From: Cyclobacteriaceae bacterium
GTDB lineage: Bacteria > Bacteroidota > Bacteroidia > Cytophagales > Cyclobacteriaceae
Direction: 5' to 3'
Assembly (NCBI GenBank): GCA_028285685.1
Contig: JANQOR010000032.1
Coordinates: forward strand, 124,001 to 188,000
DNA length: 64,000 nt
Both the position numbers and the translations under genes were made by a program. Below the pieces are notes generated by a model that worked only from the letters and a program-made list of their open reading frames with translations, did no database searches and was not told the origin of the DNA. This document shows, in pieces, positions 18,472 to 27,090 of the stretch; position 1 is the first letter of the stretch; every line of letters begins with the position of its first letter.

Positions 18472-18993
18472 ATGGAAGCAATCACCTGTTCGAATTGCAA
18501 AAGTGATCTTAGGACTGAGGACGTTTTTTGCTCTGAATGTGGTTATCCTGAGCGGGGTACTGATATCGAAAAAAATAATTTTGAAAGAAGAATAATATTA
18601 AAAAAACGAGTGGTTAAGGATGCAGAGAAAAAGGTAGATAGCGTGAGAATAATGCTTTACATCCTCGCAGGCCTCAACATTGTTATTGGGACGTACTATG
18701 TTTTCTTGAGTGGAGACGAATTTCTTTTTATTGACGGAATTGCGGCCTTAATTACCGGTATAGTCTTTATAGGGTGTGCGATTTGGGTTAATAACCAACC
18801 CTTGACTGGAGTGATGGCTGCATTCATCTTTTGGATCGTTCTCCAAATCTTAGCCGCGATTGTGGATCCTGCATCAATTTTCAGTGGAATTTTATTAAAA
18901 ATTGTTATTATAGGCGTCTTCATCAAAGGCATCAACTCTGCTAAGGATGCCGTTAAGTACAGTGAGCAGCTCGCTTCCATGAAGGTCAAGTAG
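18472..18993 (+). CDS. Zinc-ribbon membrane protein
   Basis: 173 residues. An N-terminal zinc ribbon (CSNCKSDL ... CSECGYPERG, two C-x-x-C knuckles) is followed by a charged helical linker and about four hydrophobic segments (MLYILAGLNIVIGTYYVF, GIAALITGIVFIGCAIWV, MAAFIFWIVLQILAAIV, ILLKIVIIGVFIKGI). Function unknown. It is 2 bp upstream of another zinc-ribbon membrane protein, so they are probably co-expressed and may form one membrane complex. Confidence 0.75.
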   Translation: MEAITCSNCKSDLRTEDVFCSECGYPERGTDIEKNNFERRIILKKRVVKDAEKKVDSVRIMLYILAGLNIVIGTYYVFLSGDEFLFIDGIAALITGIVFIGCAIWVNNQPLTGVMAAFIFWIVLQILAAIVDPASIFSGILLKIVIIGVFIKGINSAKDAVKYSEQLASMKVK

Positions 18994-18995
18994 TA

Positions 18996-19757
18996 ATGGC
19001 GGAACAAGTTGGTCTAGAGGAATTTGAGCTTTGTGAAAGATGCCAATCACAACAGCCATTAGGCTTCAAATTTTGTGGCAATTGTGGAGTTAGAAATGAG
19101 AGCATTCAGAAAGAGCAAATTAACTCTGCATTTCAAATCGAGAGCAATCTGAAATTCCTCTTTGCCTATATTTTCATCGTACTCTTTGCGCTCATAATCA
19201 ATACTTACATTGAAGAAACATTTCTAACAGTCGTAACGGTTTCAATTTCATTTGCAATAATTGATTTGGTATTTGCAATCAGGCAACCTGACTGTTTTAA
19301 TCTCTTAAAGAAACAACTGTCTGTCGTACCGATTGTTTTAGTTGTTGCCACCTTTAGTGTCACTGGAATATTGGTAACCTTTCTCGGAAACGGTTTGAAT
19401 GAACTCCTTTTCCAGGAATCATATAGCTATATGTATCCTTTTTATGAGACTGAATTTCCTCTACTTTATGCGCTGCTCTTTGTGGCTGTCTTTCCAGCGA
19501 TCTTTGAGGAACTTGCATTTAGAGGGTTTGTATTCAATAATCTTGAGAAAGTAGCAGGCATGAAGTCGGCAGTTTGGGGGTCGTCCTTTCTGTTCGCCTT
19601 GGTTCATTTTTCAATCATTAGTCTTATTTGGTTGGTTCCCTTCGCTCTGCTGTTAACCTATATTCGGAGAAAAAGTGGCAGCATAGGATATGGGATGATC
19701 GGCCATTTTTGTCATAATGCTACGGTTGTTTACCTGGATTACGCCGCGGTACTTTAG
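18996..19757 (+). CDS. Zinc-ribbon CPBP family intramembrane metalloprotease
   Basis: 253 residues. It starts with a zinc ribbon (CERCQSQQ ... CGNCGVRN), then six or more transmembrane segments. The CPBP/Abi (CAAX protease) motifs are present: FEELAFRGFVFN (Glu-Glu and Arg), FALVHF (His) and HFCHN (His). The family includes prenyl-protein proteases and bacteriocin-immunity-like proteins. Together with the preceding zinc-ribbon membrane gene it forms a two-gene unit between purN and purH. The substrate is unknown. Confidence 0.85.
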   Translation: MAEQVGLEEFELCERCQSQQPLGFKFCGNCGVRNESIQKEQINSAFQIESNLKFLFAYIFIVLFALIINTYIEETFLTVVTVSISFAIIDLVFAIRQPDCFNLLKKQLSVVPIVLVVATFSVTGILVTFLGNGLNELLFQESYSYMYPFYETEFPLLYALLFVAVFPAIFEELAFRGFVFNNLEKVAGMKSAVWGSSFLFALVHFSIISLIWLVPFALLLTYIRRKSGSIGYGMIGHFCHNATVVYLDYAAVL

Positions 19758-19793
19758 ACGTAGAATCAGCGAAACTCTGGTATTTAATTAGTG

Positions 19794-19823
19794 TTTGGAT
19801 GTTGAAATAGAATTTTACCTTTG
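19794..19823 (+). promoter_or_regulatory. Promoter of purH
   Basis: TTTG (19794-19797), 18 bases, TACCTTTG (19816-19823): a full match to the Bacteroidota promoter consensus, 21 bases before the purH ATG. Confidence 0.75.
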
Positions 19824-19844
19824 CCGCTTATTTCAAATCTGCAA

Positions 19845-21368
19845 ATGTCCGACCGTAAGATCAAGTCCGCTTTAATTTCAGTTTATCACAAAGACAACCT
19901 GGAGCCTATTGTCCGTAAGCTAAATGAGCTTGGAGTCAAGATTTATTCTACAGGTGGAACGGAGAAATTCATTAGAGATCTTGGTATAGAAGTGGTGGCC
20001 GTCGAATCGATAACGGACTACCCGTCTATCTTCGGTGGTAGAGTCAAAACACTTCATCCCAAAATTTTTGGAGGTATTCTTCATAGAAGGGAAAATGAAT
20101 CTGACCTCAGGGAGGTCGTTGAGTTCGAAATTCCACCAATTGATTTGGTCATTGTGGATTTATATCCATTCGAAGAGACTGTGGCAACCGGAGCATCAGA
20201 TGAAGAGATCATCGAGAAAATTGATATTGGTGGTATTGCTCTGATTCGTGGAGCTGCCAAAAACTTCAACGATGTGGTTATTGTGTGTTCTAGAACTTAC
20301 TATGCTGATTTGCTGATGATTCTCGATGAGAAGAACGGGGGAACAACTCTTGCAGATCGAAAATTGTTTGCAGCCCGTGCCTTTGAAACCTCTAGCCACT
20401 ATGATTCTGCCATTTTCAACTACATAAATGCGGATCATTCGATGGATGTTTTCAAGTTGAGCTCGTCGCCAGCCAGAACCTTGCGATACGGTGAAAACCC
20501 ACATCAAAATGGCTATTTCTATGGAGACCTATCTGCTTATTTTGATCAGATCCATGGCAAGGAGATCTCTTATAACAATCTTGTTGATATCGAAGCAGCC
20601 GTTCAGCTGATTGCGGAATTTGACGATACTGCGTTTGCGATTCTCAAACATAACAATGCGTGCGGGATGGCCCAAGGCAGGACAGTTTCGGAAGCCTATC
20701 ACAAAGCTTTTGCCGCTGATTCCATATCAGCATTCGGAGGCGTGCTGATTACAAACCGAGAAGTAGACGCTGTTGCTGCAGAAGAAATGCATGATCTTTT
20801 CTTTGAGATCTTAATTGCTCCGTCTTTTTCAGATCAAAGCCTCGAGATCCTACAACAGAAGAAAAATAGAATTCTTCTTGTGCAGAAGAAAAACTGGAAG
20901 GAGAACACTCAATACAAGAGCTTATTGGGCGGAACCATTGTTCAGGATTATGATCTAAAATCTGAAGGTGATTCTGATTTGGAAATGAGGACAAAGAAAA
21001 TTCCAACAAAAGAGGAGATAGAAGATCTGATCTTTGCAGCCAAGGTATGCAAGCATTCCAAGTCAAATACAATTGTTCTAGCCAAGGACGGTCAGATGTT
21101 GGCGAGCGGTGTTGGGCAAACATCGAGAGTGGACGCCCTTAAACAAGCCATAGAAAAGGCTGGTAATTTCGGATTGGATCTGCGCGGAGCTGTGATGGCC
21201 TCTGATGCGTTTTTTCCATTTCCCGATTGTGTCGAAATTGCCGGGAAGGCCGGAATTACAGCCATCATCCAGCCCGGAGGCTCAGTCAAAGATCAGCTGT
21301 CCATAGACTATTGTGATGAGCACAGGCTAGCAATGGTGTTTACTGGAGTCAGGCATTTTAAGCACTAA
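19845..21368 (+). CDS. purH: Bifunctional AICAR formyltransferase/IMP cyclohydrolase PurH
   Basis: 507 residues. Catalyses the last two steps of IMP synthesis. The N-terminal MGS-like cyclohydrolase domain (ALISVYHKD, YSTGGTEKFI, GGRVKTLHPKIFGGIL) is followed by the formyltransferase domain (SPARTLRYGENPHQ, LKHNNACGMA with the catalytic Lys-His, SDAFFPF, IQPGGSVKD). The ATG at 19845 (MSDRKIKSALIS) is the start; an in-frame TTG at 19821 lies inside the -7 promoter box and cannot be used from that promoter. The stop interlocks by 4 bp (CTAA) with the convergent gene. Confidence 0.97.
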   Translation: MSDRKIKSALISVYHKDNLEPIVRKLNELGVKIYSTGGTEKFIRDLGIEVVAVESITDYPSIFGGRVKTLHPKIFGGILHRRENESDLREVVEFEIPPIDLVIVDLYPFEETVATGASDEEIIEKIDIGGIALIRGAAKNFNDVVIVCSRTYYADLLMILDEKNGGTTLADRKLFAARAFETSSHYDSAIFNYINADHSMDVFKLSSSPARTLRYGENPHQNGYFYGDLSAYFDQIHGKEISYNNLVDIEAAVQLIAEFDDTAFAILKHNNACGMAQGRTVSEAYHKAFAADSISAFGGVLITNREVDAVAAEEMHDLFFEILIAPSFSDQSLEILQQKKNRILLVQKKNWKENTQYKSLLGGTIVQDYDLKSEGDSDLEMRTKKIPTKEEIEDLIFAAKVCKHSKSNTIVLAKDGQMLASGVGQTSRVDALKQAIEKAGNFGLDLRGAVMASDAFFPFPDCVEIAGKAGITAIIQPGGSVKDQLSIDYCDEHRLAMVFTGVRHFKH

Positions 21369-21868
21369 GGAGACTTGCCGTAAAGGCTCTTGTTGGTGAA
21401 TCGACTATGAAAGGAAACGCCTAAGAAGTTGATTAAATCAAAGATGTGGTTTGTCTTCGCGAAACTCTTAATAGAGAAAACTTCATATCCTCCATCATTC
21501 GGATAGACTTTCATTACTAGCGTTTTCCTTAGTGCGTGAACAATGGAAGCAATTCCAATTGCAAATAAGAACCAAAACACTACTCCGAGCTCACCCATGG
21601 CCAATAGGATGTAAGAAATTTCGACTAGGGCATTTGCAGGATCGAAAATGATAAAGTCTTTTTCTGGAATCAAGAAGTATACGACAACAAAAATTGCTAG
21701 ACCAAACAAGAGTGACCTAATTGGAAATTTGGTTCTGATGCCTCTTGAGACAACTACCTTGGAGATTTGACTAAATGGGATTTCCTTAACAGGATATCCA
21801 CTTCTCAGAAGTACTAACTGTTTTTCGGTCAAACCAAAATACTCAGTTCTAAACTTGTAGCTTGACAT
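21365..21868 (-). CDS. Hypothetical membrane protein, PH-like layout
   Basis: 167 residues. A short strand-rich start (YFGLTEKQLVLLRSGYPV, IPFSQISKVVVSRG) resembles the first strands of bacterial PH-like domains, then two hydrophobic segments (LLFGLAIFVVVYFLI and VFWFLFAIGIASIV), then a soluble end. Not recognised. It follows the 139-residue gene by 2 bp and converges on purH with interlocked stops. Confidence 0.65.
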   Translation of the reverse strand: MSSYKFRTEYFGLTEKQLVLLRSGYPVKEIPFSQISKVVVSRGIRTKFPIRSLLFGLAIFVVVYFLIPEKDFIIFDPANALVEISYILLAMGELGVVFWFLFAIGIASIVHALRKTLVMKVYPNDGGYEVFSIKSFAKTNHIFDLINFLGVSFHSRFTNKSLYGKSP

Positions 21869-21870
21869 CT

Positions 21871-22290
21871 TTAGGAAGTCAACTGCAATAGCAACTCGAC
21901 CAGCTTCTCCTTTTTCATTCCTCCAAAGTGTTTCTTTCTTTCAGATTCGCTCATTCCCAGGACTTCTTTATATAAATCCTGCTTTGGGTCGGAACTACTT
22001 TGGACTTCAGGCACTCCAAAAATTTCAATTTCCTCTATAGCAGTATTTAGTATCTCCCTTCCCTTCAGTTTTGCGGTCTCTTCTGGTTTGTAACTGGCGC
22101 TTGAGTCACGGAGGGCCCAGCTGCTATAGTCGATTTTGAGCTGGTCAATTTGTCCAGCTCTGGAGTCTTCTCCACCAAAAACTCTGGAAAGTACTGCTAT
22201 AGCACTACTTTTCCAGGCTTCCAGATCAAAGTGCTCGTCATCAAGTTTCGATATCTGCTTTTTTAGGAGTTTTACGTATTGAGATTTCAT
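21871..22290 (-). CDS. Hypothetical soluble protein
   Basis: 139 residues, mainly helical and charged. Visible segments are KLLKKQISKLDDEHFDLEAW, a central LKGREILNTAIEEIEIFG and a C-terminal HFGGMKKEKLVELLLQL that looks like a short SAP- or helix-hairpin-type end. No family recognised. First gene of a two-gene unit with the membrane protein that follows it by 2 bp. Confidence 0.6.
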   Translation of the reverse strand: MKSQYVKLLKKQISKLDDEHFDLEAWKSSAIAVLSRVFGGEDSRAGQIDQLKIDYSSWALRDSSASYKPEETAKLKGREILNTAIEEIEIFGVPEVQSSSDPKQDLYKEVLGMSESERKKHFGGMKKEKLVELLLQLTS

Positions 22291-22409
22291 GCCAATCTTT
22301 AGTTGTCAGTAGTAAGTTATGAGTTTTCTGTCTTCCTAGAAATACGTAATCTACAAAAAGACGTACGTAGGGATTGGTTTTTTGGAGAGAGGATCTCCCC
22401 AGAAATAAC

Positions 22410-23666
22410 CTACTGCGCGACACTATTCAGGCTGGCTTGGTATTCGTTCAGTCGCCAGTCAGAATTTTTCGTGCCCAGATCAATTGCCTGCTCAAAATAA
22501 TCTCTTGCTCTCTTTTTCCTATCTCTTTTTTTGTAAACCATTCCTATGCCGTGTAGTGGCCTGGCCGAATTAGGATATTTTTTGTTTGCGAATTCGTAAA
22601 TTTCTAAGGCTTTTTGAATGTGTTCGTTATCAAAATAGAAGTTGGCAAACTCACACAACCAATTTACTCGTCCAATTTCTAACACTCCGTCCTTTTCAAA
22701 GAGACCGAAGAAATAGTCGAAATTTTTGAAATCTCTTTTATCCCAGGCCTTGATTATCAAGTTCTGCATCGTCGTTTTCGAGATAGCTGAATCAAAGCCA
22801 AACCTCTTGCCTCTTTCGATGAAATACCTATTGAGATAATTCATGCCGCCCTTTTGGTAGAATTCTTCGACGTTTGAAAACTTCGGTTCCGGATAGTTGA
22901 AGTAATAGTTTCTTAATCCGTGGTAGAGCGTACTAAATGGAGTGGAGTGATGATCTTCATTTTCCAAAACCGTATAATCCCAACGAATATTCTCTAAATC
23001 TTTCGATTGTAACATTTGATTTAAATCATCGGTACCGGACTTCACATTTGTCTCCTCAATCGCGGAAGCAAAATACAGATACTGTTGGTACGAATCGTTT
23101 GATGAGAGCGTATCGAGATGCCGGAGCCTGTCATCACCGTTGGGTAGTCTTGATTCATTGATAGGATACGGACTTGCAGCAATATAAGCATCGAACAATT
23201 CGGGCTCATCTTTCATCATTTGCAAAGTGAACCCACCACCGTATTCCCAGCCAAACAAGATATTGCTCGATTCTGTTCTATAGTTCTTGTCAACAAAATC
23301 CATTGCTTCTGAGACAAGGAATTTCTTAAAGTACTCCGCGTGAGAATTGAATAAACTGAAACGCTTTGGGTAAACATTCTCAACGCCCACAACTATATGT
23401 TCAGGTGTGTAACTGAATTTTTTTGAGAGTTTTGCCACGCTTATGGCATGAAAGAAAAAACGTTGCCCATCAAGCACATAAAGGACCGGATACTCTTTAG
23501 AGGTTTCCTGATATGAATCAGGAAGATAAACATGAAGGGCCCGAGGTTCTTGTAATACTTCAGATTGAATGGTGATCTTCTCGCCAATGATATCCTCGGT
23601 AATAGACTGTCCATCCGCAAAATTGAATGATAGCACCAGTAGAGTAAGCCAAATGGGTTTGTTCAT
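22410..23666 (-). CDS. Esterase-like alpha/beta hydrolase with TPR end, nucleophile Ser replaced
   Basis: 418 residues with a signal peptide (cleavage near NFADGQS). Residues about 25-270 resemble the Fes/IroE-type putative esterase family: PRALHVYLPDSY, YPVLYVLDGQRFF, FDAYIAASPY and a late His in ENEDHHSTPF. The nucleophile elbow, normally G-x-S-x-G-G, reads GWEYGG, so Glu sits where Ser is expected. The C-terminal 100 residues carry TPR-like helices (ALEIYEFANKKYPNSARP, RARDYFEQAIDLG). It is probably exported to the periplasm. Either an inactive, binding-only homologue or an enzyme with altered chemistry. Confidence 0.8.
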   Translation of the reverse strand: MNKPIWLTLLVLSFNFADGQSITEDIIGEKITIQSEVLQEPRALHVYLPDSYQETSKEYPVLYVLDGQRFFFHAISVAKLSKKFSYTPEHIVVGVENVYPKRFSLFNSHAEYFKKFLVSEAMDFVDKNYRTESSNILFGWEYGGGFTLQMMKDEPELFDAYIAASPYPINESRLPNGDDRLRHLDTLSSNDSYQQYLYFASAIEETNVKSGTDDLNQMLQSKDLENIRWDYTVLENEDHHSTPFSTLYHGLRNYYFNYPEPKFSNVEEFYQKGGMNYLNRYFIERGKRFGFDSAISKTTMQNLIIKAWDKRDFKNFDYFFGLFEKDGVLEIGRVNWLCEFANFYFDNEHIQKALEIYEFANKKYPNSARPLHGIGMVYKKRDRKKRARDYFEQAIDLGTKNSDWRLNEYQASLNSVAQ

Positions 23667-23786
23667 AATTGGTCTTTTACTCTAAAACGGATAATCGGAC
23701 CCTTTGGGAGATATTTGAGGTAAGCAAAATGTGAGCATGGTCGTTTACTATAGTTGTCGGTGCGACTATTTGCATCATCAACGTTA

Positions 23787-25880
23787 CTAACCAATTCTCC
23801 CCCAGTTAACTGCATTTTTACTGAAAGAGTCAATGTGATTCTTCATTACTCGATGCTCTTTCTTTTCGAGATTTGGATCATTTTTTAACAAATCCTGAGC
23901 TGCAATTCTTGCTGTTTTCAAGATCTCGCCATCTTTTACCAGATCAGAAACCAATAGATCCAAAGCGCCACTTTGCCGTGTCCCCATCAGGTCCCCGGGA
24001 CCTCTGAGCTTTAGATCCACTTCCGCAATTTTGAACCCATCGGTTGTATCAACCATGGTTTGTATTCGTGTTTTGGCTTCCGTGCTTAGTTTGACACCCG
24101 TCATCAGAACACAATAGGACTGATCCGCCCCGCGCCCAACACGTCCCCTTAGCTGATGGAGCTGCGATAATCCAAAACGTTCTGCATTTTCAATCACCAT
24201 TATTGATGCATTTGGAACATTCACACCTACCTCAATAACTGTGGTTGCTACCATTATTTTTGTTTCCCCTTTCACAAATCGTTGCATCTCCCACTCTTTC
24301 TCCTCACCTTTCATCCGTCCATGAACAATAGAGATTTGGTAGTCCGGAAAGCGTCTTTGGATGGATTCGTATCCGTCCATCAGGTCTTTGTAGTCCAGCG
24401 AGGCTGATTCTTCAATGAGCGGATAGACAATATAAGCCTGACGACCTGCAGCAATTTCCTTTTCAACTACACCAAACATCTCCAGGCGTTTGCTTTCTCT
24501 AAAATGGCGTGTTTTTATAGACTTTCGTCCTGGGGGCAACTCATCAATTACCGAAACGTCAAGATCGCCGTAAAGGGTCATTGCAAGCGTCCGGGGAATG
24601 GGTGTGGCGGTCATGACCAAGACATGAGGATAGAGGTTCTTTGTTTTTGTCCACAGTTTTGCGCGCTGGGCAACACCGAACCTATGTTGTTCGTCAATTA
24701 CAGCCAGACCAAGATTTTGAAATTTTACCTTGTCTTCCAGCAATGCGTGTGTTCCTACAACAATGGTTATTACTCCTGAAATTAATCCTTCATGGATGAG
24801 TTTTCGTTCAGAGGTTGGGGTGGATCCGGTCAGTCGTGCAATATGAAGACCCATCTGTTTTGCCTGGACCTGAAGCCCTTTGAAATGTTGTTCGGCTAAA
24901 ATCTCCGTTGGTGCCATGAATGCACATTGAAACCCGCTTCCGATAGCAAGAAGCATTGAAAAAAAAGCCACCATCGTTTTTCCACTGCCAACGTCCCCTT
25001 GAACCAGCCGGTTCATCTGTTGACCGGATCGAGCATCAGCATAAATTTCCTTGATCACTTTTTTCTGGGCATCGGTCAACTCAAAGGGAAGGTGATTCTC
25101 ATAGTATTTGTTTAGCAGATCACTTTTGTTGATCATGACACCTTTGAATTTTTCTGTTCTCGCTATTTTAAGTTTGATCAACCTGAGCTGGACATAGAAT
25201 AATTCCTCAAACTTCAGCCGGTTTTGCCCTTGTTTCAGTTGCTCCGCATTTCTGGGAAAGTGATTGGCTACTATCGCCGTTTTTTTATCAATCAAATTAA
25301 ATTGACTGATGAGATGTTCAGGTAGTGTCTCATTGATGTGATTGACTCCATCCACAAGCAGCACCTTCATCACCTTACTGAAAAACTTACTTTCGATGCC
25401 CTTCTTCTTGAGTTTTTCCGTCGTATGATAAACGGGTTGGAGGTAGCCTCCCCTCGTGTTCTTTTCTGTTTGAACCTCTAATTCCGGATGCGCAATGTTC
25501 AATTTCCCTCCGAAAGCAGTGACTTTGCCAAAAAGAACATATCGGGCCCCAACTGATAGGCTCTTTTTTATCCACTGTGCCCCTTTAAACCAAACAATTT
25601 CGATGGTTCCCGTTTCATCAGCAAAGCGACCTACCAACCTGGACTTTCTCCCCGCCCCTATTGTTGCAAAGGACTTAAACTCACCTATGATTTGCACATA
25701 GGGGAGATCTGCGCTGAGTTCTTTGATTTTGTAAAACTTACTTCGGTCTTCGTGACGAAAAGGATAGTGTTGGAGAAGATCACCGAAGGTGAAGATTTGA
25801 AGTTCCTTGCCGAGTGATTCGGCCCGCTGTGGGCCTACACCTTTCAAATATTCAATGGGTCGCTCGAAGAAACCGTGCAT
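23787..25880 (-). CDS. recG: ATP-dependent DNA helicase RecG
   Basis: 697 residues, normal length. RecG remodels stalled replication forks and branch-migrates Holliday junctions. An N-terminal wedge/OB domain (YLKGVGPQRAESLGKEL, VQIIGEFKSFATIG) precedes motor motifs: Walker A GDVGSGKT near residue 295, motif II VIDEQHRFG, motif III TATPIPRTL, motif VI QLRGRVGRG, and the C-terminal LRGPGDLMGTRQSG. All present. The start lies 20 bases after the T-run of a terminator-like hairpin. Confidence 0.97.
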   Translation of the reverse strand: MHGFFERPIEYLKGVGPQRAESLGKELQIFTFGDLLQHYPFRHEDRSKFYKIKELSADLPYVQIIGEFKSFATIGAGRKSRLVGRFADETGTIEIVWFKGAQWIKKSLSVGARYVLFGKVTAFGGKLNIAHPELEVQTEKNTRGGYLQPVYHTTEKLKKKGIESKFFSKVMKVLLVDGVNHINETLPEHLISQFNLIDKKTAIVANHFPRNAEQLKQGQNRLKFEELFYVQLRLIKLKIARTEKFKGVMINKSDLLNKYYENHLPFELTDAQKKVIKEIYADARSGQQMNRLVQGDVGSGKTMVAFFSMLLAIGSGFQCAFMAPTEILAEQHFKGLQVQAKQMGLHIARLTGSTPTSERKLIHEGLISGVITIVVGTHALLEDKVKFQNLGLAVIDEQHRFGVAQRAKLWTKTKNLYPHVLVMTATPIPRTLAMTLYGDLDVSVIDELPPGRKSIKTRHFRESKRLEMFGVVEKEIAAGRQAYIVYPLIEESASLDYKDLMDGYESIQRRFPDYQISIVHGRMKGEEKEWEMQRFVKGETKIMVATTVIEVGVNVPNASIMVIENAERFGLSQLHQLRGRVGRGADQSYCVLMTGVKLSTEAKTRIQTMVDTTDGFKIAEVDLKLRGPGDLMGTRQSGALDLLVSDLVKDGEILKTARIAAQDLLKNDPNLEKKEHRVMKNHIDSFSKNAVNWGRIG

Positions 25881-25900
25881 GAAGCTAATTTAGGTGAAGC

Positions 25901-25933
25901 AAAAAAAAGAGCGACAATTGTGCCGCTCCTTTT
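25901..25933 (-). terminator. Terminator after the IPT/TIG lipoprotein gene
   Basis: On the minus strand GAGCG and CGCTC flank an ACAATTGT core and are followed by eight T. It ends the mutY-ssb-gldE-gldD-IPT run just upstream of recG. Confidence 0.75.
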
Positions 25934-26026
25934 CTGCTAGTCGGGATGGTGAGTTTTTAATGTTAATAGAAATGGTTCACTTCGATTTGTATCCTCCGTT
26001 TAGACCAACTACTGACGCCCATTGGT

Positions 26027-26368
26027 TTACAAAACAGTAAAGTCAATATCCGAAATTCCAATCTGCCTGCTGAAGAGCACGGTGATTTTTCCTGTTGTCG
26101 CTTCCGCTGGAACTGTAACTATTATCGTATTTTCCAAAACTGATTTTATCTCAGCTCTGGCCCCATTGAATTCCACTTCATTTTCTTCGCGACTAGCACC
26201 AAAGTTTTTACCAGTAATCACTACCTGGTCACCAGTGAAACCACTTGTTGGTTCAATAGAAGTTATTTCCGGATTGGGATCCAAGATTCTTTTTTGCTCG
26301 CATGAACCAATAAACACGGTCAGTCCCAATAGAAAGGCCTTTTGAAGGCCAAAATGCAATCTAAACAT
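26027..26368 (-). CDS. IPT/TIG domain lipoprotein
   Basis: 113 residues. Lipobox FIGSC with Cys23 gives an outer-membrane or periplasmic anchored protein. The rest is one IPT/TIG immunoglobulin-like domain: PEITSIEPTSGFTGDQVVI, GKNFGASREENEVEFNG, VTVPAEATTGKITV. Such domains bind carbohydrate or protein partners at the cell surface. I chose the ATG at 26368, which gives a normal lipoprotein signal; an ATG at 26413 would add a polar extension. It follows gldD by about 160 bp on the same strand. Confidence 0.8.
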   Translation of the reverse strand: MFRLHFGLQKAFLLGLTVFIGSCEQKRILDPNPEITSIEPTSGFTGDQVVITGKNFGASREENEVEFNGARAEIKSVLENTIIVTVPAEATTGKITVLFSRQIGISDIDFTVL

Positions 26369-26529
26369 AATTCTAAATTTTCTTGATTTAGTGATAAAAT
26401 CTGAAAGACGCAAACTTCATTAGATTGTTGGTATTTAAGTAATTTTTTAAGTCAACATTAAGTCAGCAAGGAAACCTGAAATTGATCGTTGGCTAACGGA
26501 CTGTGCTGAGAAGGCGCTGTTTGGGAATT

Positions 26530-27090
26530 TTATTTTTTCCACTCCAAAGTCATCAATAGTTGGATGATGTCTTTTTTGATGTAATCAATCACTGGAGCCA
26601 GGGAGTCGTTTTTTGTTGCTGTCTTGAAATATAGTGCACCTCTTAAGAAGTGATCTACACTATCCGAGACATGAAATTGGACCTGTGTTGGAACTTCCCC
26701 TTCGAGTTCTGTGAAAGATGCGAACATGCCATTTGGGAGTTCCAGGATGCTTTCGTCAATGGCGTACGCTTTGATGTTATGCTGAGAAGTCAGTCGGTAG
26801 GAATCACTGAGGTATTCCCGAATGATGGAATCTGTAACTGGCTTGTAAGTGATCTGGATGTTGGCGTCCATGTCCGGATAGAAAAGGTGGATCCAATACC
26901 TTTCTGCTATCCAACTGGAGTCCCTTAGGATTTTCGCATGTTTCGAATACTGAAACTGATAAGGGAAAGAATCAGCCAAGCTTAAGTATTCTGCCCTAGG
27001 TAAATCAATTCTATTGAACCCCCTGGGTTTGGGCAGGTATTCCGAACTGCAAGAGATCAGAAATAAAGAAAAAAGAAATAGGTATCTCAT
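26530..27090 (-). CDS. gldD: Gliding motility lipoprotein GldD
   Basis: 186 residues with a lipobox ending at Cys14 (FLISC). The motif [12 protein letters not shown] and the FQYSKHAKI segment are typical of GldD, a lipoprotein needed for gliding and secretion through the type IX system in flavobacteria. The start overlaps the gldE stop by 4 bp (ATGA), so the two are translationally coupled, as in other Bacteroidota. Confidence 0.9.
   Translation of the reverse strand: MRYLFLFSLFLISCSSEYLPKPRGFNRIDLPRAEYLSLADSFPYQFQYSKHAKILRDSSWIAERYWIHLFYPDMDANIQITYKPVTDSIIREYLSDSYRLTSQHNIKAYAIDESILELPNGMFASFTELEGEVPTQVQFHVSDSVDHFLRGALYFKTATKNDSLAPVIDYIKKDIIQLLMTLEWKK

Noticed and set aside
19821-19844. TTG at 19821 as purH start
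   Set aside because: The codon lies inside the -7 promoter box; the ATG at 19845 matches the family start.
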